From: Nocardia jejuensis NBRC 103114 | GTDB taxonomy: Bacteria > Actinomycetota > Actinomycetes > Mycobacteriales > Mycobacteriaceae | Direction of reading: 5' to 3' | DNA: 64,000 nt | Assembly: GCF_001613145.1 (NCBI RefSeq) | Contig: NZ_BDBU01000002.1 | Span: 372,001-436,000, forward strand | Part shown: one piece after another, positions 45,575 to 60,752 of the stretch | Layout: every line of letters begins with the position of its first letter | Numbering within the stretch: position 1 is the first letter of the stretch | Made by a program: the position numbers and the translations under genes | Notes under the pieces: generated by a model | Told to the model about the DNA's origin: nothing | The model's database searches: none | What the model saw: only the letters and a program-made list of their open reading frames with translations

Positions 45575-45813
45575 GAGTGACACGGCAGTAACCCGCCGAA
45601 GTACCGGGCCTCGGCAAGGCACCGGTCGGCAGTGGCGCTGGTCCGACCGTCCGGCCGGTGAGATCCCGGCCTTACCGGCCCACGCGAATCCTGCGTGGCC
45701 CGGCCGAACCGCTGGTTCGCCGCCGCGACTGTGGCAGCATCGGTGCGACACGGACCAGCGGGGTACGCGCCGGGTGGAGATCCGGTGCCGGACCGACGCG
45801 GAAGGGAGCGCGC

Positions 45814-46173
45814 ATGCCGCGGGGACGAGTGCTGGTGATCGGGGTGGATCCCGCACTGATCTCGGGGTGGGATCCGGAGCCGGTGATCGCGGCGGTGGCC
45901 CGGGGCCAGGCGCGGTTCGAGGAGTACGGGATCGAGGCGCGGCTGTGCCTGGTCGACCTCGACGACGATCCCGAGGGCATGATCGTGCGCGCGCTGCGTG
46001 AGCAGGAGTACGCGTGCGTGGTGATCGGGGGCGGGATCCGCACGTACGAGCCGCTGCTCGGCTTGTTCGAGACGGTGGTCAACCTGGTCCGCCGGCACGC
46101 TCCGGCAGCGGCGATCGCGTTCAACTCCGGTCCCGACGACACCGCCGACGCCGCGCGACGATGGTTGGATTAG
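45814..46173 (+). CDS. Conserved hypothetical, single alpha/beta domain
   Basis: 119 residues from ATG 45814 (GAAGGGA at 45801-45807). Begins with a hydrophobic strand RVLVIGVDP, then LCLVDLDDDPEGMI and CVVIGGGIRTYEPLLGLFETVVNLV and ends AIAFNSGPDDTADAARRWLD: alternating strands and helices that suggest a Rossmann-like or receiver-like fold without phosphorylation residues I can confirm. No signal peptide. Ends seven bases before the convergent acyltransferase gene. Function unknown. Confidence 0.75.
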   Translation: MPRGRVLVIGVDPALISGWDPEPVIAAVARGQARFEEYGIEARLCLVDLDDDPEGMIVRALREQEYACVVIGGGIRTYEPLLGLFETVVNLVRRHAPAAAIAFNSGPDDTADAARRWLD

Positions 46174-46180
46174 GTCACTC

Positions 46181-47584
46181 TCACACCTGTGCGGCCCTGG
46201 TCGCGGCGACCTGACCGAACACCGACTTCATCGCCGTGACATAGCGATCCACCGACTCGTGGGCCACGGGCGTATCGGGATAGATCACGCTCAACGAGGT
46301 GCCCGAGGGCATCCGGTTGATCCACATCAGCACCTCCTCGCTGGCGGCCCGGTTCGCGTACACGCCGCCGCGCGCGACATCGAAGAACTCGTGACCCTCG
46401 AAATCGCGTGCGTCCACGTAGGAGATCATCGGCGTCACCCAGCCCGGGCGCACCGCGATGCCGTCGTCGCCCGCCGCCAGTTCCAGCACGCGATGGAACG
46501 AGGTGGAGATCAGCGTCAGACCGCTCTCGTACGCGCGCTGCGCGCGCGTCACGACGCGCTCGAACGAGGCGGTGGCGGTGATCGGGAAGCTCACCGGCAC
46601 CAGATTCACGTACCAGCCGACCGAGGCCAGTTCCGCGACCGAGCCCCGGGTGCTGATCGGGGTCATGCCGAAGTAGTAGTCGCTGCCGGTGAGCTCGCGC
46701 TCGGTCAGGGCCGCGACGGCGAAGATGCCGCCGGTGAACTCCGCCCCGGCCGCGCGGCAGGCCTGTTCGAACGCGAGCGCCCCGGCCTCGTCGAACAGCG
46801 GCACCGTGCGATGGGCGCTGCGGTGATAGCCACCGTGGCGTTTGCCCAGATCCAAAGGGAAGCAAGGTAGTTCGCCGTCGTGCCCGCGCACCAACTCGAG
46901 CCAGCGGCGCACGCCGGGGGAGGCGAGGGTGAGCCGATCGGAGTGCTCGCGTTCACGGACGCAGTAGTCGAGATAGCTCGCGGGCCGCACCGGACTCACC
47001 GCGCCGTCCCACATCTCGCGCAGGTACAGCGTCGCCAGGTCGAAGCACGAAAGATACTGTGCGACACCGTCCGTGTGCAGATGATCCACCGCCAGATACA
47101 GGGTGGTCGACTCCTGGTGCTCGATCGCGCCGAAGGTGAAGCAATCCCATTGGAACGGATCGGGTGTGGTCTTCTGCACGTGCTCGCGAATGGCCTCGGC
47201 ATTGTCGATCTCGCCGTGCTCCACCGGCAGGAACTCCACCGCGTCGGGCGGCAGCAGATGCCGCACCACCGCGCCGCCCGCCGCGATCTCGAACCAGGTC
47301 CGAAAGGTGTCGTGCCGCAGCAGGAACGCGTTGATCGCCCGGGTCATCGCGTCCCGGTCCAGGAGTTCGGGCACCTCGGCGGTCACCAGGCACAATCCCG
47401 AATAGCGGAAGTCCGTGGCGGCATGACGATCCGCGGCCCGCAGGTACTGCTCCTGCTGATGCGAGGGCGGCGCGGGATGCACCGGAGCGCGCGCCGCGCG
47501 GGCCACCGAGTCGGCGGTGGCGACCCAGCTGACGAGCCGGCCCGGTGTGGGCTCCCACTCGTCGATCAATCCGAAACTGACCAC
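46181..47584 (-). CDS. PapA-like acyltransferase (condensation superfamily)
   Basis: 467 residues from a GTG at 47584 with GAGGAG seven bases upstream; the start overlaps the MFS stop by 19 bases. It resembles mycobacterial polyketide-associated (Pap) acyltransferases: N-terminal EQYLRAADRH segment, motif HLHTDG (His168, Asp172), and the DFGW-equivalent region near PISTRGSVAELASVGWYVN. Such enzymes move acyl chains from PKS carrier domains or CoA to hydroxyls of sugars, diols or peptides. It ends a three-gene unit with a TE-less reducing PKS and an exporter, so it is the prime candidate for unloading that PKS. Confidence 0.88.
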   Translation of the reverse strand: MVSFGLIDEWEPTPGRLVSWVATADSVARAARAPVHPAPPSHQQEQYLRAADRHAATDFRYSGLCLVTAEVPELLDRDAMTRAINAFLLRHDTFRTWFEIAAGGAVVRHLLPPDAVEFLPVEHGEIDNAEAIREHVQKTTPDPFQWDCFTFGAIEHQESTTLYLAVDHLHTDGVAQYLSCFDLATLYLREMWDGAVSPVRPASYLDYCVREREHSDRLTLASPGVRRWLELVRGHDGELPCFPLDLGKRHGGYHRSAHRTVPLFDEAGALAFEQACRAAGAEFTGGIFAVAALTERELTGSDYYFGMTPISTRGSVAELASVGWYVNLVPVSFPITATASFERVVTRAQRAYESGLTLISTSFHRVLELAAGDDGIAVRPGWVTPMISYVDARDFEGHEFFDVARGGVYANRAASEEVLMWINRMPSGTSLSVIYPDTPVAHESVDRYVTAMKSVFGQVAATRAAQV

Positions 47585-49010
47585 GGGGACTCCTCGATTC
47601 GTCGCAGCGCGGGCCGGGGCAGCGCGAGGGTCAGCGCGCCCATCAGGACCGCGACCACCGCGATGGCCGCGAACAGGGTGATACTGCTGCCGAGCGTGTG
47701 CACCCGGAAGAACGCCGCGCTCAGCACCGCGAGACCGATCCCGTTGCCGATCTGCTCGATGGTGGGCAGCAGACCGGACGCGGCATCGAGCTGGCGCTGA
47801 TCGAGTCCGGCCAGCATGAGCGGCTGCAACTGCACCCCGAACATCCCCACGCCCAGCCCGGAGACGAACACCGGCACCAGCGACAGCGGAACCGAGACCA
47901 CACCGTCGGTGAGGAACAGATAGCCCGCCCCGATCGCCACACAGCCGCCGAACGCGGCGATGCCGACCGCCGGCCCCCGGGAACCCCACCGCTGCACCAG
48001 GATCGGCGAGGCCAGCGCGCCCACCCCCGCGCCCAGCGCGAACGGGGTCATCAGCACGCCGGTGAGCCAGGGCGAGAACCCCAGCTCCTCCTGCAGGGTG
48101 ATGGACACCCCGAACACGAACGCGGTGAACAGGCCGAAGAACACGGTCACCAGCACCGCGCCGACAGCGAACGCGCGATCGGCGAACAGGTCGAACCGCA
48201 CCAGCGGGCTACCGCCGTGGCGGGCGCTGCCGCGCTGATGGAACACGAACACCGCCGCCCACACCAGCGCCATACCCAGGATGGCGAAAGAGCCGGGCTG
48301 CCAGCCGTTCTGCTGCACCTGCACCAGTCCGTACAGCAGCGCGAAAAGGCTCACCGTGGACAGGGCCGCGCCGCCGAGATCGAGTCGATCGCGGTGTGCG
48401 GGACGACCCAGTCGCAGGAACCGCAGAGCCAAGCCGAAGGCGATGATCCCGAGCGGCAGGTTCATCAGGAACACCGCGTGCCAGCCCAGGCCCCACGGAT
48501 CGGCGGTGACCAGCGCGCCGCCGAGAATCGGGCCGAGCATGCCCGCGAACCCGGCGACCGCGCCGTACAGTGCGAACACCTGCGGGTGGCGGCTGCGCGG
48601 GAAGGTGACGGTCAGGATGGCGATGGTCTGTGCCGCCATCCCCGCCCCGGCGATGCCCTGCGCCACCCGGGCCGTGACGAGTTCGGCTGCGCTGGAAGAC
48701 ATTCCGCACCACACCGAGGCGGCGGTGAACGCGAGCACCGAGCCCAGGAACATCACGCGCCGCCCGAACAGTTCGCCGAGCCGGGCCGCGGTGAGCAGCG
48801 TGCACGCGAACGCCAGCGAGTAGGCCGTGACCACCAGCAGCTGTGCCCCCGAGGAGGCGGCCAGATCGGTGGTGATGTCCGGCAGCGCGGTGTTCACGAT
48901 CGTCACGTCGATCATCTGCATGAACACCGCGACCAGGCAGCCCGCGAAGGCCAGCCAGGCGGTGAGTTCGCCCCCGGCCCGCCGCTCGGGTGGGCGGGCC
49001 TCGACATCGG

Positions 49011-49014
<4 letters not shown>
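47566..49014 (-). CDS. MFS exporter, DHA2 (14-helix) family
   Basis: 482 residues with about fourteen membrane helices. Starts at a GTG inside the GTGA that ends the PKS gene. Motif A is ARLGELFGRRV after helix 2; the drug-exporter motif C is AGMLGPILGGALV in helix 5. DHA2 transporters use the proton gradient to expel drugs and lipophilic metabolites. Tight coupling between the PKS and acyltransferase genes implies export of their lipid product. No family-specific repressor is adjacent. Confidence 0.93.
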
Positions 49015-55457
<6,443 letters not shown>

Positions 55458-55775
55458 GGTTCCTCCGAACTCGGGCAGCGCGAAATCCCGTCCCCTCGGC
55501 GCCCGGGACAGGACTCCTCGCCCGGTGACACACACGGTGATCCTCTTGCTGCGCCGATGCAGGATGCGGTGATAGTACGTGTGCCACAACGGGTTTCGTC
55601 CACTCGGAGAGGGAAGATCAGGGTGTTGCACAAACCCGGACCCGGCCGCTCTGTGACTCGCACCAATTACCGCGCTCGATCGGCGAAACAATGAAACATG
55701 TGCTCACACAACAACTTCCGCACGCAAATATTCGGTGGTGTATCGTCGGGCGTGCGGCTACCGTGGTGGAACGCC
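55458..55775 (-). promoter_or_regulatory. Promoter/leader region of the reducing-PKS operon
   Basis: 318 bases between the PKS start and the tRNA gene. On the minus strand a good -10 hexamer TACTAT occurs at 55577-55572 with a poor -35 (GGACGA) 18 bases upstream, giving a leader of about 110 bases. The palindrome TGTGCTCACA lies at 55699-55708 and could be a regulator site. The tRNA promoter must read the other way through this region. Assignments are by eye. Confidence 0.35.
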
Positions 55776-55851
55776 GCCTACGTAGCTCAACGGACAGAGC
55801 GCCTGAATTCGACTCAGGCAGGTGGAGGTTCGAATCCTCTCGTGGGCTCCA
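55776..55851 (+). tRNA. tRNA-Arg (anticodon UCG)
   Basis: Complete cloverleaf: acceptor GCCTACG/CGTGGGC (one T.G), D arm GCTC...GAGC, anticodon stem CCTGA/TCAGG with loop ATTCGAC (anticodon TCG), T arm GGAGG-TTCGAAT-CCTCT, and an encoded CCA at 55849-55851. The discriminator base is T, slightly unusual for arginine tRNA. Single gene without tRNA neighbours, lying beside the reducing-PKS cluster. Confidence 0.9.
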
Positions 55852-56149
55852 CGACGCGCGAGAGTTCCTGCGCGCGAGGCCCGAACGGCAGCCCGCCGCG
55901 GCCTCGTCACCGGCGCGGTGGGCGTTCGACTCTCGCCGCGCGGACCGTGGGCGCACGTCGAGGCATCGGTGTGACGGTGATTCACCGTGCCCTCCGGGGG
56001 TATGCGAATGATGTCCAGTGTCTATCCGGTCCGGACGCGGCCGGGCAGACGTGCGCGAAACCCTGTGAGCAGGCGGGCCGTCAACGGTGACGGTCACCTC
56101 GACGACGCGATGTTCCGCTGGTCGCAGGTGGCATCAGGAGAGGCCATCC

Positions 56150-56587
56150 ATGAGTGACAAGTCTGCCGCGCCCGCGCGGGGACGCGGTCGGCGCGTGCGC
56201 GTGCTCGGCGGTGTGTGTGCGTGTGCGCTGGCGTTCGCGGTGTCGGGATGTGACACCTCGCCCGGGGTGTTCTCCGCCACCACCACGCCCTCGACCGCGG
56301 TGAGCGGTACCGACAGCCCCGAAGTTCTGTTGCCCCCGCAGAATTCGCGATCCGTCTCCGTTCCCTCGGCCATCTCGCCGGAGAAACTGCGGAGCAAGAG
56401 CTGTGCGGATCTGAAGGATCGGCTCGATGCGATGCGCGAGGAATCGGGGCAGGCGGCCGTCGATCGTGCGGTCGAGGACGCCATCGCCGAATTCCCCGGG
56501 TCCGCGGACTGGTCGGTGCTGACCGAGGAGCAGCGTCAGGCGGTGATCTCCGGCGCCCGGGACGCGGGCGCGGGAACCTGTAGCTGA
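56150..56587 (+). CDS. Secreted lipoprotein of unknown function
   Basis: 145 residues from ATG 56150 with AGGAG at 56136-56140. A basic N-terminus (RGRGRRVRVLGG) and hydrophobic stretch lead to the lipobox VSGC, so it should be lipidated and anchored outside the membrane. A Ser/Thr/Pro-rich linker then a small helical domain with two cysteines (KSCADLKDRL and the C-terminal GTCS) that could form a disulfide. Resembles many short actinobacterial lipoproteins without a known role. The 298 bases between the tRNA and this gene show nothing further. Confidence 0.75.
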   Translation: MSDKSAAPARGRGRRVRVLGGVCACALAFAVSGCDTSPGVFSATTTPSTAVSGTDSPEVLLPPQNSRSVSVPSAISPEKLRSKSCADLKDRLDAMREESGQAAVDRAVEDAIAEFPGSADWSVLTEEQRQAVISGARDAGAGTCS

Positions 56588-56635
56588 GACCGCTCCGGAT
56601 ATCTCCGTGGGAGCTGATCCGGTCCGGATCTCCCC

Positions 56636-56670
56636 GGAATCCGGGTGTCCCGCAAGGACACCCGGATTCC
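56636..56670. terminator. Bidirectional terminator between lipoprotein and catalase genes
   Basis: Perfect 15-bp stem GGAATCCGGGTGTCC (56636-56650), loop CGCAA, complement GGACACCCGGATTCC (56656-56670), between convergent genes. Confidence 0.82.
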
Positions 56671-56680
56671 GAGGGGATGC

Positions 56681-58201
56681 TCAGGCCTTGTGGCGTGCGG
56701 AGGACCGGGCCTTGTTGGATTGCTCCGCGGCCTTGGGATCGCTCTGTCCCTGCTTCTGCGCGACGCCCGCCGCGACCCGGTCGCCCAGATCCTTGTCGAC
56801 GTTGTGCCAGTAGTCGAAGGCTCGCGCGAGCACCGGCTCGGAGACGCCGTTGAGCAGATGCCCGACGATATTGTCCACCAGCCGATCGCGCGCGGCATCG
56901 TCGAGCACGTCGCGCACCATGGTCCCGGCCTGCCCCCAATCGTCGTCCTCGGACCGCAACGTGTATGCGGTGCGGACCATTTCACCGTCGGTGTGCCAGC
57001 CCAGTACTGGACCCGCCGACGTGGCGTCCGCGTGCGGACCGCCCTTGGAATTGGGGACGTAGACCGGATCGCCGGGGTTGTGATGGCGCATGGCCCCGTC
57101 CTTGGAATAGGAGCGCACCGTCGTGGCGCGGGGCGTATTGACCGGCAGCTCCGAGTAGTTCACGCCGATCCGGGCTCGATGTGCGTCCGGATAGGAGAAC
57201 CAGCGCCCCAGCAGCATCTTGTCCGGGCTCGGCCCGGTGCCGGGCACCGCGCTGCTGGGTGCGAACGCGGCCTGCTCGATCTCGGTGTGATAATCGGCCG
57301 GGTTGCGGTTCAACGTCATTCGGCCCACCTCGATCAGCGGATAGTCCGCGTGCGGCCACACCTTGGTCAGATCGAAGGGATTGAAGCGGTAGGTCTTGGC
57401 ATCTTGGAACGGCATGATCTGCATGTGCAGCGTCCAGCTGGGATGGTCGCCGCCCTCGATGTGCTCCCACAGATCCCGGGTGTGGTAGTCGGTGTCCATC
57501 GAGGCCATCTGATCGCCCTCGTCCTGGGTGAAGTACTCGATGCCCTGGTCGGTCTTGAAATGGTATTTGACCCAATACTTTTCGCCCGACGCGTTGTACC
57601 AGAGGTAGGTGTGGCTCGAGTACCCGTTCATGTGCCGCCAGCTGCGGGGGATACCCCGATCGCCCATCAGCCAGGTCACCTGGTGCGCCGATTCGGGGGA
57701 CAGCGTCCAGAAGTCCCACTGCATATCGTGATCGCGCAGATTGTTGTCCGCGCGGCGTTTCTGCGAGCGGATGAAGTCCTGGAACTTCATCGGATCGCGC
57801 ACGAAGAACACCGGGGTGTTGTTGCCGACCAGATCGAAATTCCCTTGCCCGGTATAGAATTTCAGGGCGAAACCGCGCGGATCACGCCAGGTGTCCGGGC
57901 TGCCGCGCTCACCGGCGACGGTGGAGAACCGGGCCAGCATCTCGGTCTTCTTCCCGGGCTGGAACACCTCGGCCATGGTGTAGGCGCTCACATCGTGGGT
58001 CACCTCGAAGGTGCCGAACGCACCGCCGCCCTTGGCATGTGGCTGGCGCTCGGGCACGCGCTCACGATTGAACGCCGCCATCTTCTCGATCAGATAGGCG
58101 TCGTGCAGCAGGATCGGCCCGTCGGGGCCGACGGTGAGCGAATGCTCGTCGCTGGTAACCGGAATTCCGGCGTCGTCGGTGGTGAAATTTCGATCGGACA
58201 T
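56681..58201 (-). CDS. katA: Haem catalase, monofunctional
   Basis: 506 residues, the size of a small-subunit clade catalase; converts hydrogen peroxide to water and oxygen in the cytoplasm. Active-site His55 sits in [13 protein letters not shown], the essential Asn in [10 protein letters not shown] (127/128) and the haem ligand Tyr in [14 protein letters not shown]. The start ATG at 58201 has AGGAAG upstream. It follows a short Pro-rich reading frame by 12 bases and may be co-transcribed with it. No FurA- or OxyR-like gene is adjacent. Confidence 0.96.
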   Translation of the reverse strand: MSDRNFTTDDAGIPVTSDEHSLTVGPDGPILLHDAYLIEKMAAFNRERVPERQPHAKGGGAFGTFEVTHDVSAYTMAEVFQPGKKTEMLARFSTVAGERGSPDTWRDPRGFALKFYTGQGNFDLVGNNTPVFFVRDPMKFQDFIRSQKRRADNNLRDHDMQWDFWTLSPESAHQVTWLMGDRGIPRSWRHMNGYSSHTYLWYNASGEKYWVKYHFKTDQGIEYFTQDEGDQMASMDTDYHTRDLWEHIEGGDHPSWTLHMQIMPFQDAKTYRFNPFDLTKVWPHADYPLIEVGRMTLNRNPADYHTEIEQAAFAPSSAVPGTGPSPDKMLLGRWFSYPDAHRARIGVNYSELPVNTPRATTVRSYSKDGAMRHHNPGDPVYVPNSKGGPHADATSAGPVLGWHTDGEMVRTAYTLRSEDDDWGQAGTMVRDVLDDAARDRLVDNIVGHLLNGVSEPVLARAFDYWHNVDKDLGDRVAAGVAQKQGQSDPKAAEQSNKARSSARHKA

Positions 58202-58213
58202 CTCGACTTCCTT

Positions 58214-58429
58214 TCACACGACCAGGGGCGGGGGCGGCTGATCCGGATCGGGCGCGGGGATCGGGGGGATCGGATCGGCCGGGCCCGGTTGCGGGAGCGG
58301 CGTACCCGGGTCCGGGACCGGGGGCGGAACCACCGGATCGGGCGCGGGGGTCGGTCTGTTGGGATCGGGAATGGGCACCGGCGAACCGGGTTCGGGTTGC
58401 GTGGCGGACGTTCCGGGCTCGAGGATCAT
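58214..58429 (-). CDS. Short proline-rich protein upstream of catalase
   Basis: 71 residues from ATG 58429 (longer readings to 58495 are possible). About 40% proline, dominated by P-D-P, P-P-P and P-A-P units (PIPDPNRPTPAPDPVVPPP and similar), no signal peptide and no cysteine. It ends 12 bases before katA, within that gene's ribosome-binding region, so if translated it is coupled to catalase. The biased composition could also be a chance product of G-rich DNA on the other strand. Confidence 0.4.
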   Translation of the reverse strand: MILEPGTSATQPEPGSPVPIPDPNRPTPAPDPVVPPPVPDPGTPLPQPGPADPIPPIPAPDPDQPPPPLVV

Positions 58430-58593
58430 GGGTTTTCCACTCTGCTGGACGATCTTGCCTGCTGTGGGCCGCATACCCGGAAGACCGGTACACAATCGTT
58501 GCCCGGTTTGTCCGGGCCATCCCCGGGTATGGCGGTGAATGGGTCACGGGCCGCTCGCCTGTGACGCAGAATCGACACACGGAGGCAAGCGCA

Positions 58594-58848
58594 ATGGCAA
58601 CCTATGGAGAACGCAGGGTGCGCGGAGGCGGAACCCGATTCGGCGGCGTGCTCATGGCGCTGGTGCTGCTATGGCTGATCATCGGCGCGGTCGCCGCGGG
58701 TCAACGGCACTACTTCGACGACGCGCCCACCAACTGCGCGGGTGCGAGCACCATCGCGATCACCATCCTGGCCGGCCCGCTGAACTACGCCGGAGTGAAC
58801 CCGAAGATCGACGATTGCAACGTGGACGTGCCGCAGCCCAGCCCGTAA
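58594..58848 (+). CDS. Small single-pass membrane protein
   Basis: 84 residues from ATG 58594 with GGAGG eight bases upstream. Basic N-terminus (YGERRVRGGGTRFGG), one hydrophobic helix (VLMALVLLWLIIGAVAAG), then a short extracytoplasmic part with two cysteines (TNCAGAS and DDCNVDVPQPSP) probably forming a disulfide. Similar short proteins are common in nocardiae; role unknown. Followed after 42 bases by a lipoprotein gene on the same strand. Confidence 0.75.
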   Translation: MATYGERRVRGGGTRFGGVLMALVLLWLIIGAVAAGQRHYFDDAPTNCAGASTIAITILAGPLNYAGVNPKIDDCNVDVPQPSP

Positions 58849-58890
58849 ACGACCCGAGCAGTCCCAGGCCTCACACCCCGAGGAGTTGTC

Positions 58891-59205
58891 GTGCGTAAAC
58901 GAATTCCCGTCCTGATGGCGGCCCTGTGCTCCACCGTGATTCTCGTCGGTTGCGACAAGGCGGAGGAAGTGGTGAACAAGGGCGGGGACACCCCCTGCAG
59001 CGAGTTCACCGCGCAGGATCGTGACAAGCAGCGGGTCACCGTCCGCAAGTATCTGGAGAAGGACACGGAGGTCACCCCGACACCGAGCGCGGACACCGTG
59101 GACGCCTCGATCGGCGCCATCTCGCTCATGTGCGGTGCGCAGGCGAATCCGGACACTCCGATCAAGAACGCCGACCTGACCGGCATCCTGGTTCCGAAGA
59201 AGTAG
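58891..59205 (+). CDS. Small lipoprotein
   Basis: 104 residues (GTG start). Signal peptide RKRIPVLMAALCSTVILVGC with the lipobox LVGC, then a mature domain of about 80 residues with two cysteines (TPCSEF and SLMCGAQ). The spacing and the sequence PCSEFTAQDRDKQ faintly recall HdeA-like periplasmic chaperones, which is a suggestion only. Likely co-expressed with the preceding membrane protein and ended by a strong terminator. Confidence 0.78.
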   Translation: MRKRIPVLMAALCSTVILVGCDKAEEVVNKGGDTPCSEFTAQDRDKQRVTVRKYLEKDTEVTPTPSADTVDASIGAISLMCGAQANPDTPIKNADLTGILVPKK

Positions 59206-59211
59206 GTCTCG

Positions 59212-59245
59212 CGAAACCCGTGTGGCAGCAGCCGCACGGGTTTCG
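59212..59245 (+). terminator. Intrinsic terminator after the small lipoprotein
   Basis: Stem CGAAACCCGTG (59212-59222) extended by TGGC, loop AGCA, GCCG and CACGGGTTTCG (59235-59245); fifteen pairs with one G.U. Confidence 0.8.
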
Positions 59246-59307
59246 TGCGTCCGGGGCCGGGTAAGGCGCCCGATATCACCGCTCGAACTCCGGAACAGGA
59301 GGGTGCC

Positions 59308-59637
59308 ATGCCCAAGGAATGGACAGCCGAACAGGAACGCCAGTATCGGCACATCAAGGATTCGGCGAAGGAGCGCGGCGCGAGCACCGAGCGCGCCGCG
59401 GAGATCGGGGCCCGCACGGTCAACAAGAACCGCGCCCGCGCCGGCCAGACCGAGACCGCCAGCCGCACCTCTCTGCAGGGCAAGTCCCCGCAGCAGCGCG
59501 GTGGACAGCGCTCGGGCACCAACGGGCCCAAAGGTCTTACCAGAGACCAGCTTTACAACGAGGCCCGCCAGCGCAACGTCAAAGGCCGCTCCACCATGAC
59601 GAAGGCGCAGTTGGCGAAGGCGCTCGGCAAGGACTGA
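59308..59637 (+). CDS. Small basic protein with Rho/SAP-like C-terminal motif
   Basis: 109 residues from ATG 59308 with AGGAGG at 59297-59302. The N-terminal half is a charged helix (KEWTAEQERQYRHIKDSAKERG), the middle is Gly/Gln/Arg-rich and probably disordered, and the C-terminus LTRDQLYNEARQRNVKGRS-TMTKAQLAKALG fits the short helix-extended-helix of Rho-N/SAP nucleic-acid-binding motifs. Related small proteins are sometimes labelled plasmid stabilisation or Rho-termination-factor-like; DNA binding is plausible but unproven. Confidence 0.75.
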   Translation: MPKEWTAEQERQYRHIKDSAKERGASTERAAEIGARTVNKNRARAGQTETASRTSLQGKSPQQRGGQRSGTNGPKGLTRDQLYNEARQRNVKGRSTMTKAQLAKALGKD

Positions 59638-59706
59638 CGACGAGAATGTCGTAAATATTCGCTTCGGCGGTGATATTCCCTCCGGAGTGGGTATCTGCGG
59701 TTCGTG

Positions 59707-59937
59707 ATGACAACCACGCTGGACCCCGCTGTCACCGGATCACTCGCGGATTCGACCTGGACCGAGTGCTCCGTCGAGTCGACCGTCGATCGTCTCTACC
59801 TCGAATTCGGTGGCAAGCTCGAGCGCACCGTGGTCGCCGCGGTTGTCCGCCAGTGTGTGCAGGACCTCGACAGCGCGCCCGCCGGAGCGCTTCCCGAATT
59901 GAGCGAACGCCTCGCCCGCCAGCGCCTGCTCGGGTGA
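59707..59937 (+). CDS. Small helical protein, possible dimerisation domain
   Basis: 76 residues from ATG 59707 (GTG 59704 is an alternative). Helical pattern: VESTVDRLYLEFGGKLERTVVAA, VVRQCVQDLDSAP and LPELSERLARQRLL. This matches short actinobacterial proteins annotated as three-helix bundle dimerisation domains. No ribosome-binding site is obvious, and the leader TGACAACC may imply a short or leaderless transcript. Function unknown. Confidence 0.6.
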   Translation: MTTTLDPAVTGSLADSTWTECSVESTVDRLYLEFGGKLERTVVAAVVRQCVQDLDSAPAGALPELSERLARQRLLG

Positions 59938-59964
59938 ACCAGCTCGGTGCCGACCGACTCGACC

Positions 59965-60027
59965 TGTGAACGACCCCCGACATGTGAACGACCCCCGACA
60001 TGTGAACGAGCGCGAGACCTGTGAACG
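59965..60027. repeat. Short tandem repeat of TGTGAACG units
   Basis: TGTGAACG recurs at 59965, 59983, 60001 and 60020. The first two units are an identical 18-mer (TGTGAACGACCCCCGACA), the third and fourth diverge after the first eight bases. Lies between the small helical protein and a terminator. Confidence 0.85.
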
Positions 60028-60028
60028 C

Positions 60029-60069
60029 CCGCAGCCCCCTGCCACCGGATCGGTGACAGGGGGCTGCGG
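60029..60069. terminator. Strong hairpin terminator
   Basis: CCGCAGCCCCCTG (60029-60041) pairs with CAGGGGGCTGCGG (60057-60069); a further CACCG/CGGTG pair continues the stem toward loop GAT. No long T-tract. Placed between convergent genes. Confidence 0.75.
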
Positions 60070-60090
60070 ACTGCGGTGCGGTCCGATCGG

Positions 60091-60159
60091 CGCTGTGCGC
60101 AGCGGATATCAGGCGCTGTGCGCAGCGGATATCAGGCGCAGTGCGCCGCGGATATCAGG
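60091..60159. repeat. Three tandem 23-bp repeats reaching into a stop codon
   Basis: CGCTGTGCGCAGCGGATATCAGG, read as a 20-base core plus AGG, occurs identically at 60091-60113 and 60114-60136; a third copy with two changes is at 60137-60159. The third copy holds the TGA (60157-60155, minus) of the secreted-protein gene. Confidence 0.88.
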
Positions 60160-60472
60160 CGCAGACGCGGTTGAGGTCGTCGGTGAACGGGGTCAGGTAG
60201 GTGACGTTGTCGTCGATCAGGGCGTCGGCGTAGGCGGCGATGACGCGCTGTTCCTCACCCGAGGACACCGCGGCGAGGCCGTGCAGGCGGTCGGCCAGGG
60301 CCTGCTGAGTGGCCAGGTCGAAGCTGTCGCCGCTCGAATCGACGGCGGCGTTGATCAGATCGATGGCCGTGGAGCAGGTGGGGGACTGGGCCTGGGCCGT
60401 GGTGGCTGGGGCGACCAGCAGGGTGGCGGTGGCCGTCGCGATCAGCGCGGCGGCGGAGAAGTACTTGATCAT
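60155..60472 (-). CDS. Small secreted protein
   Basis: 105 residues from ATG 60472 with AGGGAAA upstream. Signal peptide (MIKYFSAAALIATATATLLVAPATTAQA) followed by a mature all-helical domain of about 76 residues with two cysteines (SPTCST and the C-terminal NRVCA), likely one disulfide. Mature protein sequence is acidic. Resembles nocardial low-molecular-weight secreted proteins of unknown role. Its stop codon lies in the 23-bp repeat array. Confidence 0.8.
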   Translation of the reverse strand: MIKYFSAAALIATATATLLVAPATTAQAQSPTCSTAIDLINAAVDSSGDSFDLATQQALADRLHGLAAVSSGEEQRVIAAYADALIDDNVTYLTPFTDDLNRVCA

Positions 60473-60752
60473 GTTTCCCTCGGGGTAGCGCATCGATAAC
60501 CTGGTCCGCCACTGCCGTCGGCGGACCTTGGATCGCTCACCGTAACCGGTCACCCGCGCATTCACCGAGTCGCTCGATGCCCCCAGTTCTGAGGGCTTCT
60601 GTGTTCCGAGTGCTTCTGCGCGGCGGCTGCGGTGCGACCCGTCGGCCGGAATGCCGACAGCCCCGGCCGGAATGCGGCCGAGGCTGTTGTGCGCCAGCGT
60701 GTTTCGGTAGTCCCTCATCGACTACCGGACATCGAGGGTGGGTGGGAAGGAA

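Noticed and set aside
46181-47989. A longer, 602-residue reading of the minus-strand acyltransferase
   Set aside because: The extra N-terminal part is out-of-frame sequence of the MFS gene; GTG 47584 has a good Shine-Dalgarno and begins the family homology.
55776-55851. tRNA-Glu reading of the anticodon as TTC
   Set aside because: With a seven-base loop ATTCGAC the anticodon must follow T33 and is TCG, giving arginine.
59965-60159. CRISPR-like array
   Set aside because: Units are contiguous, short and without unique spacers; no cas genes nearby.
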